The notes beneath the pieces were generated by a model, which was given only the letters and a program-made list of their open reading frames with translations, searched no databases and was not told where the DNA came from. A stretch of 64,000 bases of DNA from Stereum hirsutum FP-91666 SS1 (taxonomy: Eukaryota > Basidiomycota > Agaricomycetes > Russulales > Stereaceae), in NCBI RefSeq assembly GCF_000264905.1, contig NW_006763133.1, positions 2,118,329 through 2,182,328 of the forward strand, in the 5' to 3' direction. The position numbers and the translations under genes were made by a program. Of this stretch, positions 24,026 to 35,385 are shown piece by piece (position 1 is the first letter of the stretch; each line of letters opens with the position of its first letter).

Positions 24026-25335
24026 ATGGCAAGCTCTTCATCAGTATGCCTTCTCCGCTAAGTACCCAACGAGAAGAGTGACGGTGATGTTTTGCAATCA
24101 CGATTAACTAGCAAAATCTCCGCCCTGTAACCGTGCGCCAACTTCGAGAGGCTACCCAAATTCACAGCACTGCACCATATACGATCGAGGGAGTGGTGAT
24201 AGAGACCGTAAGTAGGTCATCATCTTCCGAATGTTTCTCGACTCAAAGTCAAGTTTCATCAGGTGTCTGTTGTGGCTATGGTCGCTAAGATTGATACTTT
24301 CCATGATAAACGGAGAGACTGGGATGTGGACGATGGCACCCCAGGTGATATACGCCTTCGTCTATGGACTAGCCACCCATTTTATAAAGCGAACGCAGAT
24401 GAAATCGAAAGGATCCAGTAAGTCCACATGATGTTTATCATATATCGTATTTTCTTGGGATGACCTCTAGTTCGTGCGACTCAGGGAGTTCAGCTATGTT
24501 TGCGCGTTCGGTCAGCTAGAAGACTACAACAACGTCAGATACTTGAAAGTCAGGTCCATCAAGCCTGTCATTGACAAGCATCAGATTTTTTGCCATCTGG
24601 CGGAAGCGATGGTAGCAACTTTATACCACGAAAGTGGCCGTGAACCTGTGAGTGTGCTTTATCTTCGTCGAATGCGCTACGCGTCATATTTACAGCCATG
24701 ATTCTACAGCTAAGTGTGCAAGACATGAGAGGCCTCTATTCTACAAAACAGAGTATTATAAGTGGGCCCCCGCAGGCCACCGCTATCAATGCTGGTCCTA
24801 GTCTTCTCCCTCAACACAACGCTGTCCAGTCACATATCGTCACCGCCGACACCGAACGTCTCGCAAATCCTTCAGAGCATTCGGAGAATGAATCAGACTC
24901 ATTAGAGCAAGTTCAGGACGACTCGAGTGCAGTAGACGGTGACAACGACTCCGATACAGAGGACTCGGACACTGCGCGGCGTCTTCTTCCTCCAAAGTCG
25001 CCCTCTCCCTCTCTCTCACCAGAGCGCCAACCATGTTGTCTCATCGGTAGCGATCCACTGTCGTACCTCAGTTCTTTGGAACGTACTGTTCTAATCGCAG
25101 TACACAACAATGCGAGTCTGTGTCCCGGTGGAGTGCCGGTAGCTCTTATTGCAGGGGGTTTAAATGCTTCGCATGGCCCCAATCCGGGCGAGTTGTGGTG
25201 AGTGGTATTGTCAAGTACGTCGAGAGCGGTCACTGAGTCCTTCTTATGACTTCAAGGGACGCTGTTGAATCTCTCATACGTCAGGAACTCATATACACGA
25301 CGGAGGATGACCTCCATGTTCTCGCGGTAGATTAG
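24026..25335 (+). CDS. Divergent RPA2 paralogue
   Basis: Tandem, same-strand paralogue of RPA2. Six exons (introns 24044-24111, 24208-24262, 24418-24484, 24648-24709, 25198-25256) encode 332 aa. The OB fold aligns with RPA2: NLRPVTVRQLREATQ, VVAMVAKIDTFHDKRRDW, DIRLRLWTSHPF, YNNVRYLKVRSIKPVIDKHQ and HLAEAMVATLYHESG. A longer, acidic Ser/Asp-rich linker (about residues 185-250) follows, then a degenerate winged helix (LERTVLIAVHNN, GGVPVALIAGGLN, LIRQELIYTTEDDLHVL). Five intron positions match RPA2 in place and phase, showing duplication of the gene rather than retroposition. It lacks the Gly-rich first coding segment. Whether it joins RPA1/RPA3 is unknown. A specialised (for example meiotic or stress) role is possible. 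Confidence 0.85.
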
Positions 25336-25489
25336 CATCATGACCATCCCCCACTGCTTAGCTTGCTTTGTTACAAAGCGTGTACAAATTACATTCCGCA
25401 GAAGTCTAAACCCAATGTATGAACTAGTTGTACAGCCATCTGTTTCCAATTCCATAAACCCGAGATTATATGTCCTAAGTTGCAGTCGA

Positions 25490-26668
25490 TTAAACGGGCT
25501 CCTCGGAATTGACTTCCGCCGCCACCTTTTCCTCGTGGGGAGGTATGCTGGAGACGAACTGGTAGAAGTCGTCACATATGATCTTGTGCACTGCCGAAGT
25601 CGGGTGGAGGTGGTCGTACCACACATCTCCACCATACTGACGAGCAGCTGACGGGAGGAATCCGTAGATATCAGGATCATCGAGGATGCATGAGAAGGTC
25701 TGCCAAGAGGAAAAGACGAATGCGGAGACGTCTGGATGCGATTGCACGAATTTCTCGGTCTGCTTGGATAGTTCGGCGTTCCAGTTCAGATATTTGGCGG
25801 AGTAAGCTTCAGAGGCGTGATCCGGGACTGTCCAAGAGTATAAGCTCAGTCGGTCAGTGATTTATCTATGATATGACTACGCTCACTCGCAGGAGATCTT
25901 TCGATTGGAGGTACCTGCAGGATCATCAGCAACGACGCCGTGCGTTTTTAAAATGGAGAGGTAACGCACATCGATAAAGAGAAAATTGCGTGCCCCTGCC
26001 TCATACAATTTTTGCTGCAGACGAAAGAATTCTTCCAACAACGAGCCGTATTCACCCCCATTAGCGTATCTGCAAGTTCATGGCATTGATTTCGATGCGA
26101 GCATGGCAGAATATATATGTGCTCACGCGCAATCATTAATGCCAACCCATGTAACGAAAAGAGTATCCGATGGGGTCCACGGAGCCCAGTCAGGTTTTTT
26201 ACCAACGTCCGGTAAGAAGTGATTGGTTATTTGACTGTTGACTCCGGAGAGGCGATGGCCGCCGACAGCATAGTCATAAACGAGTAAAGGTGCTTTGCTC
26301 CCTCGGTGAGTAGAGATGAGATGGCCGACCCAGTTTGGAAGATCAGGCTCATCTAACATAAATGACAGCGGCTTTTAGTTGAGGGGCATAATTCGATCTT
26401 CGGAATGCTCAGATTTAAGTACTGACTCCAGAGGAAATTAAAGGGCCCTGGAAATGTAACGCCGAGCGGTTTGGCCAGAGATGGATGGGGAGATCTCGAG
26501 TCGTAGCCAACTGAACTGTACGAATCTCCACTGTAGAGAGCAGGTTGTGTTGGCTATGGTAGCTGTGAGAAACAAGGATAACACGTACAATACTACTAGA
26601 TGCTTTATGGCATCGAAACCTTTCCAGTCCTGAGCCAGCTGGTACACTCTTGACTTGGACACTGGCAT
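25490..26668 (-). CDS. SGNH-hydrolase esterase, CE16/GDSL type
   Basis: Likely carbohydrate or acetyl esterase of the GDSL (SGNH) superfamily. Six exons (introns 25828-25886, 25915-25969, 26070-26126, 26353-26426, 26531-26588) give 291 aa. Block I is HLVVFGDSYSSVGYDS with the nucleophile Ser. DYAVGGHRLSG is the block II Gly region, TWVGINDCAYANGGEYGS holds the block III G-x-N, and WYDHLHPTSAVHK carries the catalytic Asp-x-x-His near the end. The N-terminus used (MPVSKSRVYQL) has no signal peptide, although fungal CE16 enzymes are usually secreted. An upstream hydrophobic frame (VLVIAATAYYTISVIF, just before 26668) hints at a missed exon. It shares a promoter with ATG2. Confidence 0.85.
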
Positions 26669-26948
26669 GAGGGAAGTAAATATCACTGATATCGTATAGT
26701 AAGCAGTAGCAGCTATAACCAAGACGTTATACCAGTGAGGTATATCCCTTCGCAGAGAAGTTACTGGCAGGACGATGGGAGAAGGAAAGACACCGCGGCG
26801 ATGAGCGGATACCGGATACGCGCACGTGGCAGAACGGAAGTGACGTCCGGTTAGGCTTCGCTGTGGTTGTTTGCTCTTCTCTTCCGCCACTGTGACCAGC
26901 TGCATTTGCACACTGCTTGTGCAACACCACCCTACAGCCAGGCCTATC
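26669..26948. promoter_or_regulatory. Divergent promoter esterase / ATG2
   Basis: A 280-bp region between divergent start codons. It may also hold an unannotated first exon of the esterase. No clear TATA box. Confidence 0.4.
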
Positions 26949-29900
26949 ATGTCTTGGTGGGCACCTTCGTGGCTCTCCCTACCCTCAGTTGACTTCTCGC
27001 TTCCTTCGGGAATTCAAGGCAGATTCATCTCTTTCATCCTCAAGCGCACATTAGGTCACTTCCTTAAGCCTGGCCAGCTTGACGTCCAACAAATAGACTC
27101 TCAGATCGGGTCTGGCTACGTGCAAGTTCGAGATTTGGAACTTGACTATGATGTATGTAGTACCTTTACTGTTGATGGCTTTCTATTCAACTGTTGGCAA
27201 AGGCTATCAATGCGTTGCTTGCAGGGCTCCCCGTCCAGCTGCACGATGGTTCCATCTCGTCCGTGACGGCGCGAATACCGTGGCCAAATCCACTCACTGC
27301 GAGCATAGGCCTCTCCGTACAGTCACCCCATCTCACCTTCTATCTTGATCCTGCAGCCTCCACCAAAGCTGCACCTCAACCACCCGATCTTGCAGACTCG
27401 GTTTTCAGTGTGGCCGAGTCTTTCATACACGATGAACTCACACCAGGAGAAGAGGCTACCCTGCGTGAATCTATCCATCCTGACCAACCCTTTCCTCCTG
27501 ACGTGCGTGCAAACATCCCTGGTGGCCTCGATCCATTTATCAATCTGGATGAGGTGGTGCCACCCGATGTCGATCCTGCCGGCGTCTCTGTATTTGCGAC
27601 ATTGATTGAGCGACTTCTATCTCGGTTTGAGTTTGACATCGCTGATATTGCTATAACGCTCGTGCATCCAGGGAATGCTAGCTTTACCTTGAAGATAGCG
27701 AACGTTAAGTACGGCAAAGCGGATGATGCCCCTGCATCTGAAGGGGAGACGAGAGTAATGACCATAGGGGGGCTCGAAGTGTCATTCCAAGACCTAACAC
27801 CTCTACGAAGACGAGACTCGATTCCCTTCAACAACCCACCTGCCAAGTCTTCTAACACTCACGATTCGTACTCGACGTCGCATCCCAGTCCACCGTCGCC
27901 TTCCCCACCTGCTTCACCAGAAGCTCAGTCAGATTCCGATATGGATGAGGATACGAACCTTTTGATGTCTCAGTCTCTTGCGTCGCTCCCTATGGCGTCT
28001 TCATCTGCGCGTCCAGTCTCCCCCACGAGCACTGTGGCCAGCAGCATGTTCCAGAGTGCAATCTCTACAGTCCCCGAGGAGAGTAACGCGATTTCCGATA
28101 GTGGACATATGTCCCCACAACCTGAGAAACGCCTTGAATACGATCAGCACTCTTCGCATATCTCATCGCCACTTTCTGCAGCTCTCGCAGGTCATGCAGC
28201 TCTACAGGAGGAGACATTATTCTCATTCGCTCTCGAACCTATCACCATCCAGCTTACCACATCGCTTGGCTCACGCACCACCTCGAGCGTAGAGTCCACT
28301 TCCAAAGGATCAGGGCAAGTCAGCATATCCGCCAATTTCGGCGTGCTTGCCTGTGCATTACGAGCACGGCATCTACGCAGCGCTTTAGTCGTTATGAATT
28401 CTCTACCATCGTCTCCTTCTCCACGCCATTCACAGCCTTCTCATGCGAAGAAGGTCGAATCGTCCCATCCGGTACCGTCTTCCATGACCTCTCTGCTAGA
28501 CCAAGTGGAAGCCAGCTTGCATATCCGCGGGATTGTATTCCTTTTACTTCCTTCCGATTCATCACAACCACCGCCCACACCGTCTGGAGCGGGACCGGAT
28601 ATCACTGTGGACCCATCCTCCCTCGCGACGTTTTTCGCGCGACCCCTGGTACCACCTAAACTACCATGCGCGTTCCTACGACTCTTCGTTGACGGTGTAC
28701 ATGGTTCCTCATCCTTCGTCACATCGAGAAATTCCCCATCAGGTGTAGGCAATGAAAAGTCTTCAAGAAACAAACACTCATCGCCGACTACAGCTGCCTT
28801 CGTCGTGACTGGATCTCTGAGCGTACACGACATATCGCTCTGCGTCTTTCAGCTAAACTCCTCCACGACATCACCATCAGACTCCGTCGAACACATCGTT
28901 ACTCCAATCTTCATCACAGATCCACATCTTCCTTCGCAGTACATTGCTCAGCACGTCGCCCCGCCTCGACTGGCAACACACAGTGGCCAACAATCTATAC
29001 CTCCGCAACCCCCCCAGCTACCGTTATTTGATCTTTTGGACTGGACATCGCCGTCCAATCAAATCACCCAACCGAAGTTGTCCCGGTGGCGGGTCCGCGC
29101 GCCACATATTCACCCGTCACAGACCGCAACAGCATCCCCTCGTTCTCCTCATGTTCCGCTACCTTCGGTCGTACTAGAGAATGATGCCCCTCGGAACGCT
29201 GTCTCCATGAGATTCAAATCGTCTCGCTCAACAGCTCCGCGAAAACAAACACCCGAGGAGCGTCACGACCCAGTAATCGAAGTCGACTTCGCTCCTCTGC
29301 ACATCTTTGCTGATCTGGCGCTACTCGACTGCAGCGCTAGTGGCAAACTTTCGAGCGAGGCCCTCCGGTTTTTGGACGAACTTTCCGACCTACCCGTTGC
29401 TCATGTAAATGTTTCACCGGTCCAGTCAAGTACGGAGCGCCACGACAGCGACAGCGACCTGACATCTATCGAGGATGACGGAGACGGTGGGCTTACACCT
29501 CCTGCTTCACCTCGTATGCAGCGGGCCATGCGTTTGCAGGAGGCTGCGAAAGAACGTGAGGCAGAGAAGAGGAAACGGCTGGACCGATATTGGATTGAGG
29601 ATTTGGGCTTGTCGATGGACTATCGTGCGACCGAGCCGAAACCTAAGCACCAAGAATCGTCTAAGAGGCGAAGACTCAAACGAAAGGTCTGCTCACTGAT
29701 CCTATTCGTCCTTCACTGTGTGCTGAACTGGCTTCTCAGGAGCCTCCCCAGAAGCCAACAGAAAGCCGGACTAACCAAACAACGGTCAGATTCCCCATAA
29801 TCAGGATGGAAGTTCGGTGCCCACCCCCAATGGACTCTCCTCCTCGTTCGGGCGCTTTCGTCGTAGACGTTCATGGATTCATGTTATGCAATGGGGATTC

Positions 29901-32900
29901 GGCTACACAGGCTCGACCTTCTACACGCTTTTCCAGCACCGACGATACACCATCTTCACCTATGTCGCAAGGTCCAGCCACTAGGTCCACGAAGCTGCTT
30001 TCGGTGGAGTGCCAACGAGTTTTGTTTGCCGCTTCGTTAGCCGGGGAAAGCAAAGCACAATGCTTCTTGTCTCTAGGACCCATTCTCGATGACACCACAG
30101 CCTCAAGCGGCGAAGGCGATCATTGGTCCCCATCAGTACAGACACCTACTCTGCCTCCCCGACCAATTTGCTTGTCTATCTCACGGCCTCCGACATCCGC
30201 TGCAGAATCACCCAACTCGAAGACAACTGGAGCGCTTGTCGTGGCATTCGAACTACCTTCGCTTTATGTCAGTCTGTCCAAACCTGTGTTGGATGATCTG
30301 CAGTTTTGGGCGGACGATATCGCGAAACTCAGCGGCCGAGCGTTCGGGGTGACTACAGATGACGGCGACACAGAGACAGGATCGAGCGCGGATCCGAGTC
30401 TGATTGGAAGCCGCTTTTTCGTCAAGACCAGCCGCAAGAGCTCGAAGGATAGCAGCACCATACTGGGCAGTGGCCACGCAGCCCAACGCCCCGACAGTGC
30501 CTCGAGCGAAACTGTGATCAAAGCGTCCATCTCTGAAGGTATGCCCCCCGAACCATGAACCTTGATAATTAATAATAATCTCCTCCAAACAGTGTTCATC
30601 AGACTTCTGTTGCCGCGGGAAGAGAATGGATCGTCTCCTACCGAGCCTTTTGATCTGCTCTCTTCGGACATCGATGCCCTCGTCGAGCTGAAGCCGGAGG
30701 GGAAAGTAAGTGTGCGACAATGATTATACATATGTCCATCGAACTGATCGCCATATACTCAGGACGAGACCGTTATCACTCTCTCAGTAACGGACATGGC
30801 TGTTATTGATAGAGCGAGCTCTTTCTTTGTGCCATATCTGCTGGCCGCCACCCCTCGTAGCATGGTGAGCTCCAGTCGTTCTTTCTTTTATAAGAGCGCG
30901 AGCTTATTCCTGGTTTTAGTCGTCGCTCTCTAGACCATTGATTAAACTTCGCTTCAACTCGCTTACCGTGCCAGAATCTACGGCAAAGGAATCTAGGATT
31001 AGAGTCACCCTAAGCGACTTCACCTATAACTTCACTTCAGACCTTCGGTGGATCACAGACATAGAACGGTTTGTCAAATCTCCACCAGGTGTGAGTAAAC
31101 AAATGTCTGTCTAGACGGTGATTATTCTGACCTTGGTATCTTAGGCATTCGAAGAAGTTGTTCCCAGCGAGAGAACTCGGGTGTCTATTAAGGTGGCCGA
31201 TGGGTCTGTTAGACTCTTTGCTCCGACGCACCCTGGGGCCCTCGTTGTTCATATCGAGGATGCAGAGTTCAATACAGACATCGTCGGCGACTCTCCTGAA
31301 CTTCAGCTGAGCTTGCAAGTACCAGCTCTCCAAGCACTATTGACTGACGACGCCCAGGCTGCATCTGAGCAATCTGGCGCTTCTGCCCAGAAGCTCGTGG
31401 GAGGCAAGGGGAGCACGTATTGGAAGGTTTGTTCGTCCTCAAATTTATCTCAGGATACACTGACCGATGACCCTTCATTAGAGAGCCGGACATGCACTAT
31501 TGGCAGAACTCTCTGACCTGAATCTGTTGATCAGGAAGTTGAATGGTCCGCCACCGAGCTCTGAGGTACATTCGATTGCACGCGCAGGCTGGAAGAGGCT
31601 CACTCAGACGTTTGTCTAGGTCACCATCGATGGTGTCACCCTCCGCATGCATTTGTGCGCGGATACTGGAAGTGCACTAGGAGCATTTGCTGGTGACCTT
31701 GGCTCAGCATTCAGCCCAGTGGTGGACGACTCAGAACGGTTAGTTATATACGTTGCTCAAGAAGGATCGCATCATATTGACAGCAGAACGTAGGCCAACA
31801 CCACCTTCGAGAGCACCTACTACGGTGTCTTCAAGACCTGATACGCAAACGGCTCTTTTGTGTAAGCCTGCTCGGATTTGTGTTGAAACCAACTTTAACG
31901 ACCTGGTTCTAGCTTCTCTAGACGAACAAGCATTTTACAGGCTACCTGAGGTCGGCGCAGCCCCTGACATGATCATGGATGACCTTCCCTCCAATCCGGA
32001 ATACCTCGACTCCTCGTTCGGCGCAGCTGCTGGCCTTCGCGAATTCGATGACGAGGATCTGGAGGACTTTGACGAAGGAGAGATCTTGTCGAGTTCTGCG
32101 GCTCCTGGCGACCCAGGCATCATTTCCAACGTCGGAGGCGAGACAATCAGGATGCTTCGACCCGAAGGCATTCCGATGGTCGAGAACTATTTCGAGAGTC
32201 TCCCTGCCATTTCTGAGGAGAGCCCTCAGTGAGCGATGGTTTACTTGTGCTTCAACGGAGTTACTAACAAGCTGTCTTCATAAGGTTGGGCGAGACTGAC
32301 TCCCGAGTACGGGTCCGTCGCGGAGACATAACTTTGTTCCTATATGACGGTTACGATTGGGCATCGACTCGGAAAACGATAGAGCAAGAGATCAAGGAAA
32401 TGAAGCGACGACTCGCGAAGATTCGACAGCTCGTCTCGAGCGGACAAACTTACGATCCCGAGGTGGATGAGACCAGCACTCTGCTCTTCAATTCAGTATA
32501 CGTTGGATTGGAGCAAGATTTGGAGAATATGGAGCCCGATGCTCTCGTTGCCGCCATCGACGAGCAGCTCAAGGACGATGATGACGCCGTCAGCCAGAGT
32601 TCATGGCAGTCACTGAGACCACAGGGCCCCGGGAAGAGTGCCCCACCTCCGACTCGAAGTTCTAGCGGTGGACATCGACTAACCAGAGCGAGAGGGCCCA
32701 GCATCGAGTTCCGGTTGATGGGGCTTGATGCTGAGGTGGACCATTTTTTTCCTGAAGAAGACATCGTGTCCAGAACCTTTGCCACAGTCAGGGATATCGA
32801 GATCTTGGATCATGTCAAAACCTCTACCTGGAAGAAGTTCCTCACGGCGCTTCGATCAGATTCGCGCGGGAATGTACGCGAAACAGGCTCGAACATGGTT

Positions 32901-34179
32901 CGAGTTGAGCTTCGTAGCGTCAAGCCAGTACCAGGAAATCTATCTGAAGAGGCGAGACTAAGGGTATGTCATGGTATCTTCTTCACCTACACCTCTACTG
33001 ACGTTGGTGCTGCCAGGCCAAGATTTTGCCGTTACGCCTCCATGTTGATCAAGATGCCTTGGATTTCTTGAAGAAGTTCTTCAGCTTCCAAGGCCCGACT
33101 CCTACACCTGCACCCCCTCCTAAACCCCCTGCCAACGAGATTTACTTCCGTACGTCTAGTGAAAACTATACGAGGTTCACAACCAGCTCTGACATAATCC
33201 CACAGAACTAGCGGAAGTGTTCCCTGTGGGTCTGAAATTAGACTACAAACCGCGACGGGTCGACTACCGCGCTCTTCGCGATGGAAAGACGATCGAACTC
33301 ATGAACTTCTTCCACTTTGACGGCGCGGAGATGACATTGCGACATATCACCCTGTCTGGGGTAAGTTCGCGCTTTGTTTGTGGTGTCTTGAAGGTGCTAA
33401 TGATTGTGCAGATTACCGGATGGCCGAGGTTCTTCGATCTTTTGAATGACCTATGGACGCCAGATGTTAAAGCGACTCAGCTTGCCGATGTTATCTCGGG
33501 AGTGGCACCCATAAGGTCTGTGGTGAACGTCGGCTCAGGCGTAGCAGACCTGGTGCTGCTTCCCATCGCACAGTACCGCAAGGACGGCCGCGTATTCCGA
33601 GGTGTGCAGAAGGGAGCCAGATCTTTTGTCAAGTCCACTGCGATGGAGGCAGTAAAGTTGGGAGCACGGTTGGCGACAGGCACCCAGGTCATCCTCGAGC
33701 AGACGGAGAATGTCCTTGGGAGTGCCTTCGACGAACAGATCACGGCGGAGACGGTCATTGGTTCTCCTGACGAACCCGGATTCGGACAAACAGGACAGAA
33801 CTGGCCTGAAGATAGGGATACGGTGGATCTAATCAGCAAATACGCAGAACAGCCTGGAGGTGTTACGGAGGGCGTCCAGTCTGCGTATACCAGCCTCAGA
33901 CGCAACCTCAACTCAGCAGCACAGACTATCCTGGCAGTGCCTATGGAGGTGTATGAACGGTCGGGCAATGGGGTATGTCTTTGTTGTTTTTCTGACAGAA
34001 TTGTCATTGACATTCCTTACAAGGGTCCTGTCCGTGCCGTTATACGAGCTGTACCGATAGCGGTCCTCAAACCTATGATTGGTGCAAGCGAAGCTGTCAG
34101 TAAGACCCTTCTTGGTCTTCACAACTCGATGGATCCCGAGGTTCGACTGGAGAACGAAGCGAAGTACAAACAGCGCTGA
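26949..34179 (+). CDS. ATG2: Autophagy-related lipid transfer protein Atg2
   Basis: Bridge-like lipid transfer protein that moves phospholipids from the ER to the growing phagophore with Atg9 and Atg18. The protein is about 2,100 aa with around 13 introns (first 27153-27202; then 29687-29739, 30539-30592, 30706-30762, 30865-30919 and others). The chorein-like N-terminus reads [20 protein letters not shown], then [20 protein letters not shown], then [20 protein letters not shown]. The mid-region has [17 protein letters not shown] and [11 protein letters not shown]. The C-terminal ATG_C region has [40 protein letters not shown], then [20 protein letters not shown] and [13 protein letters not shown]. 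Long Ser/Pro-rich segments near residues 230-330 are probably disordered. The start ATG lies at the conserved N-terminal WWAPSWLS. Confidence 0.95.
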
Positions 34180-34399
34180 GAGTTAGGGAGCCTCTGATCG
34201 TCTTATGGAAATTTTCTCATCTTTCGTGCCTCCTGTACAATAGTCTTGAAACCTTCAGATCGCTAGTGATGATGCCGATGAAACCACGCCATGTGTATTA
34301 AAGCCGTGATAGAGATCCCATGTGGTGGCACAGAATATGAGTATGAAACGAAAGCAAATACAAGGATGTCGAACAAGAACAGAACAAAACAAGATACAC

Positions 34400-35201
34400 T
34401 CAACCATCGATATCCATGCCCATAGAACGCCCCTCCCCTCCGATGAGTGCGCTTCTCGATTTTGTGGGAACCTTGATTTTCTCCTTGACCTTCTCTGCGG
34501 ATGGTGAGGTTGACACTGGCTGGAGGAGCTTGACCGATTCCATGGTCTTTTTCCGGTGTGCGCGAACCTTCTCCTTGTTTTGTAGCATTCTGCATATCAG
34601 AGTGGTTAGTTGAATTGTCAAGATTGAAACCACAAAGGAGGGCAAGGCGCACCTGTTTTTCCAGAAAGCATGCTCCCTCCTCGCTTTGATCTCTGCCACC
34701 CGCTTCATGGCCTTGATCGTGGTCTGGACGAGTTCGCGGTCGTAGCGTACAGGAACATTTCTCCGCTTCTCAAAGTCAATTGTTGAGTCCTAACAAGGTT
34801 CGGGACGATGAGTTAGGTCCGGAAGTAGGAATGAGCAGACGCACGATGGTCATTTCTTTTCCAGCTGCTTTCCTGAAAGCCTTCGTCCATCTCACTTTAC
34901 GAGGGTTACGCTTCATTCTACGGCACAAAGGTGAGCAAACGGTTGGACAGCAAGCTTATCAGTGTCAACGCATACTTAAAGTTCTTATGACATCTGGGGA
35001 ACAAATGTTAACAAGAAGACAAGGATGTTGATAAGAGCTGTACTCACTTTGAGGTGCAGAAACGGAAAACCTTTGCATCATTTCTCACAAAAGCCGAACC
35101 TTTGGTTCGTTGAGCACTGTAGATCAAATAAATCAGATAAAAAGCGTACCATGACCAGGATATACGCTTTTCGAGCAAAAATAGCACTTTTCGACACGCA
35201 T
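34400..35201 (-). CDS. RLP24: Ribosome biogenesis protein RLP24
   Basis: Placeholder for ribosomal protein eL24 on pre-60S particles, exchanged in the cytoplasm by the AAA-ATPase Afg2/Drg1. Six exons (introns 34590-34652, 34790-34844, 34918-34975, 34994-35047, 35100-35149) give 173 aa. The zinc-finger N-terminus is complete: [20 protein letters not shown] with two Cys, then FRFCTSKCHKNF with the second pair. Next come [39 protein letters not shown] and [20 protein letters not shown], all typical of RLP24 rather than eL24 itself. Exon 3 is only 18 nt and encodes the CHKNF stretch. The C-terminal tail is shorter than in yeast. It diverges from SPT6. Confidence 0.95.
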
Positions 35202-35385
35202 GGCTGACTGAGGATGGGAGGAGAAGGGGCACTGATGTGTACACAGAAAGTCTCGACTTCGTGGTTTTCGGGCGCACGGCACTTGCCGGAGATGACTAAG
35301 CTGACCTCGAGCAACGAATAACGCCACAAGCGGGACGCCTTTTGAAACCAACTCGACGGTCGACACCGTTCCACTTCCACCCGTC
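35202..35385. promoter_or_regulatory. Divergent promoter RLP24 / SPT6
   Basis: Only 184 bp separate the two start codons, so both core promoters and leaders share this segment. No TATA box is seen. Confidence 0.5.
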
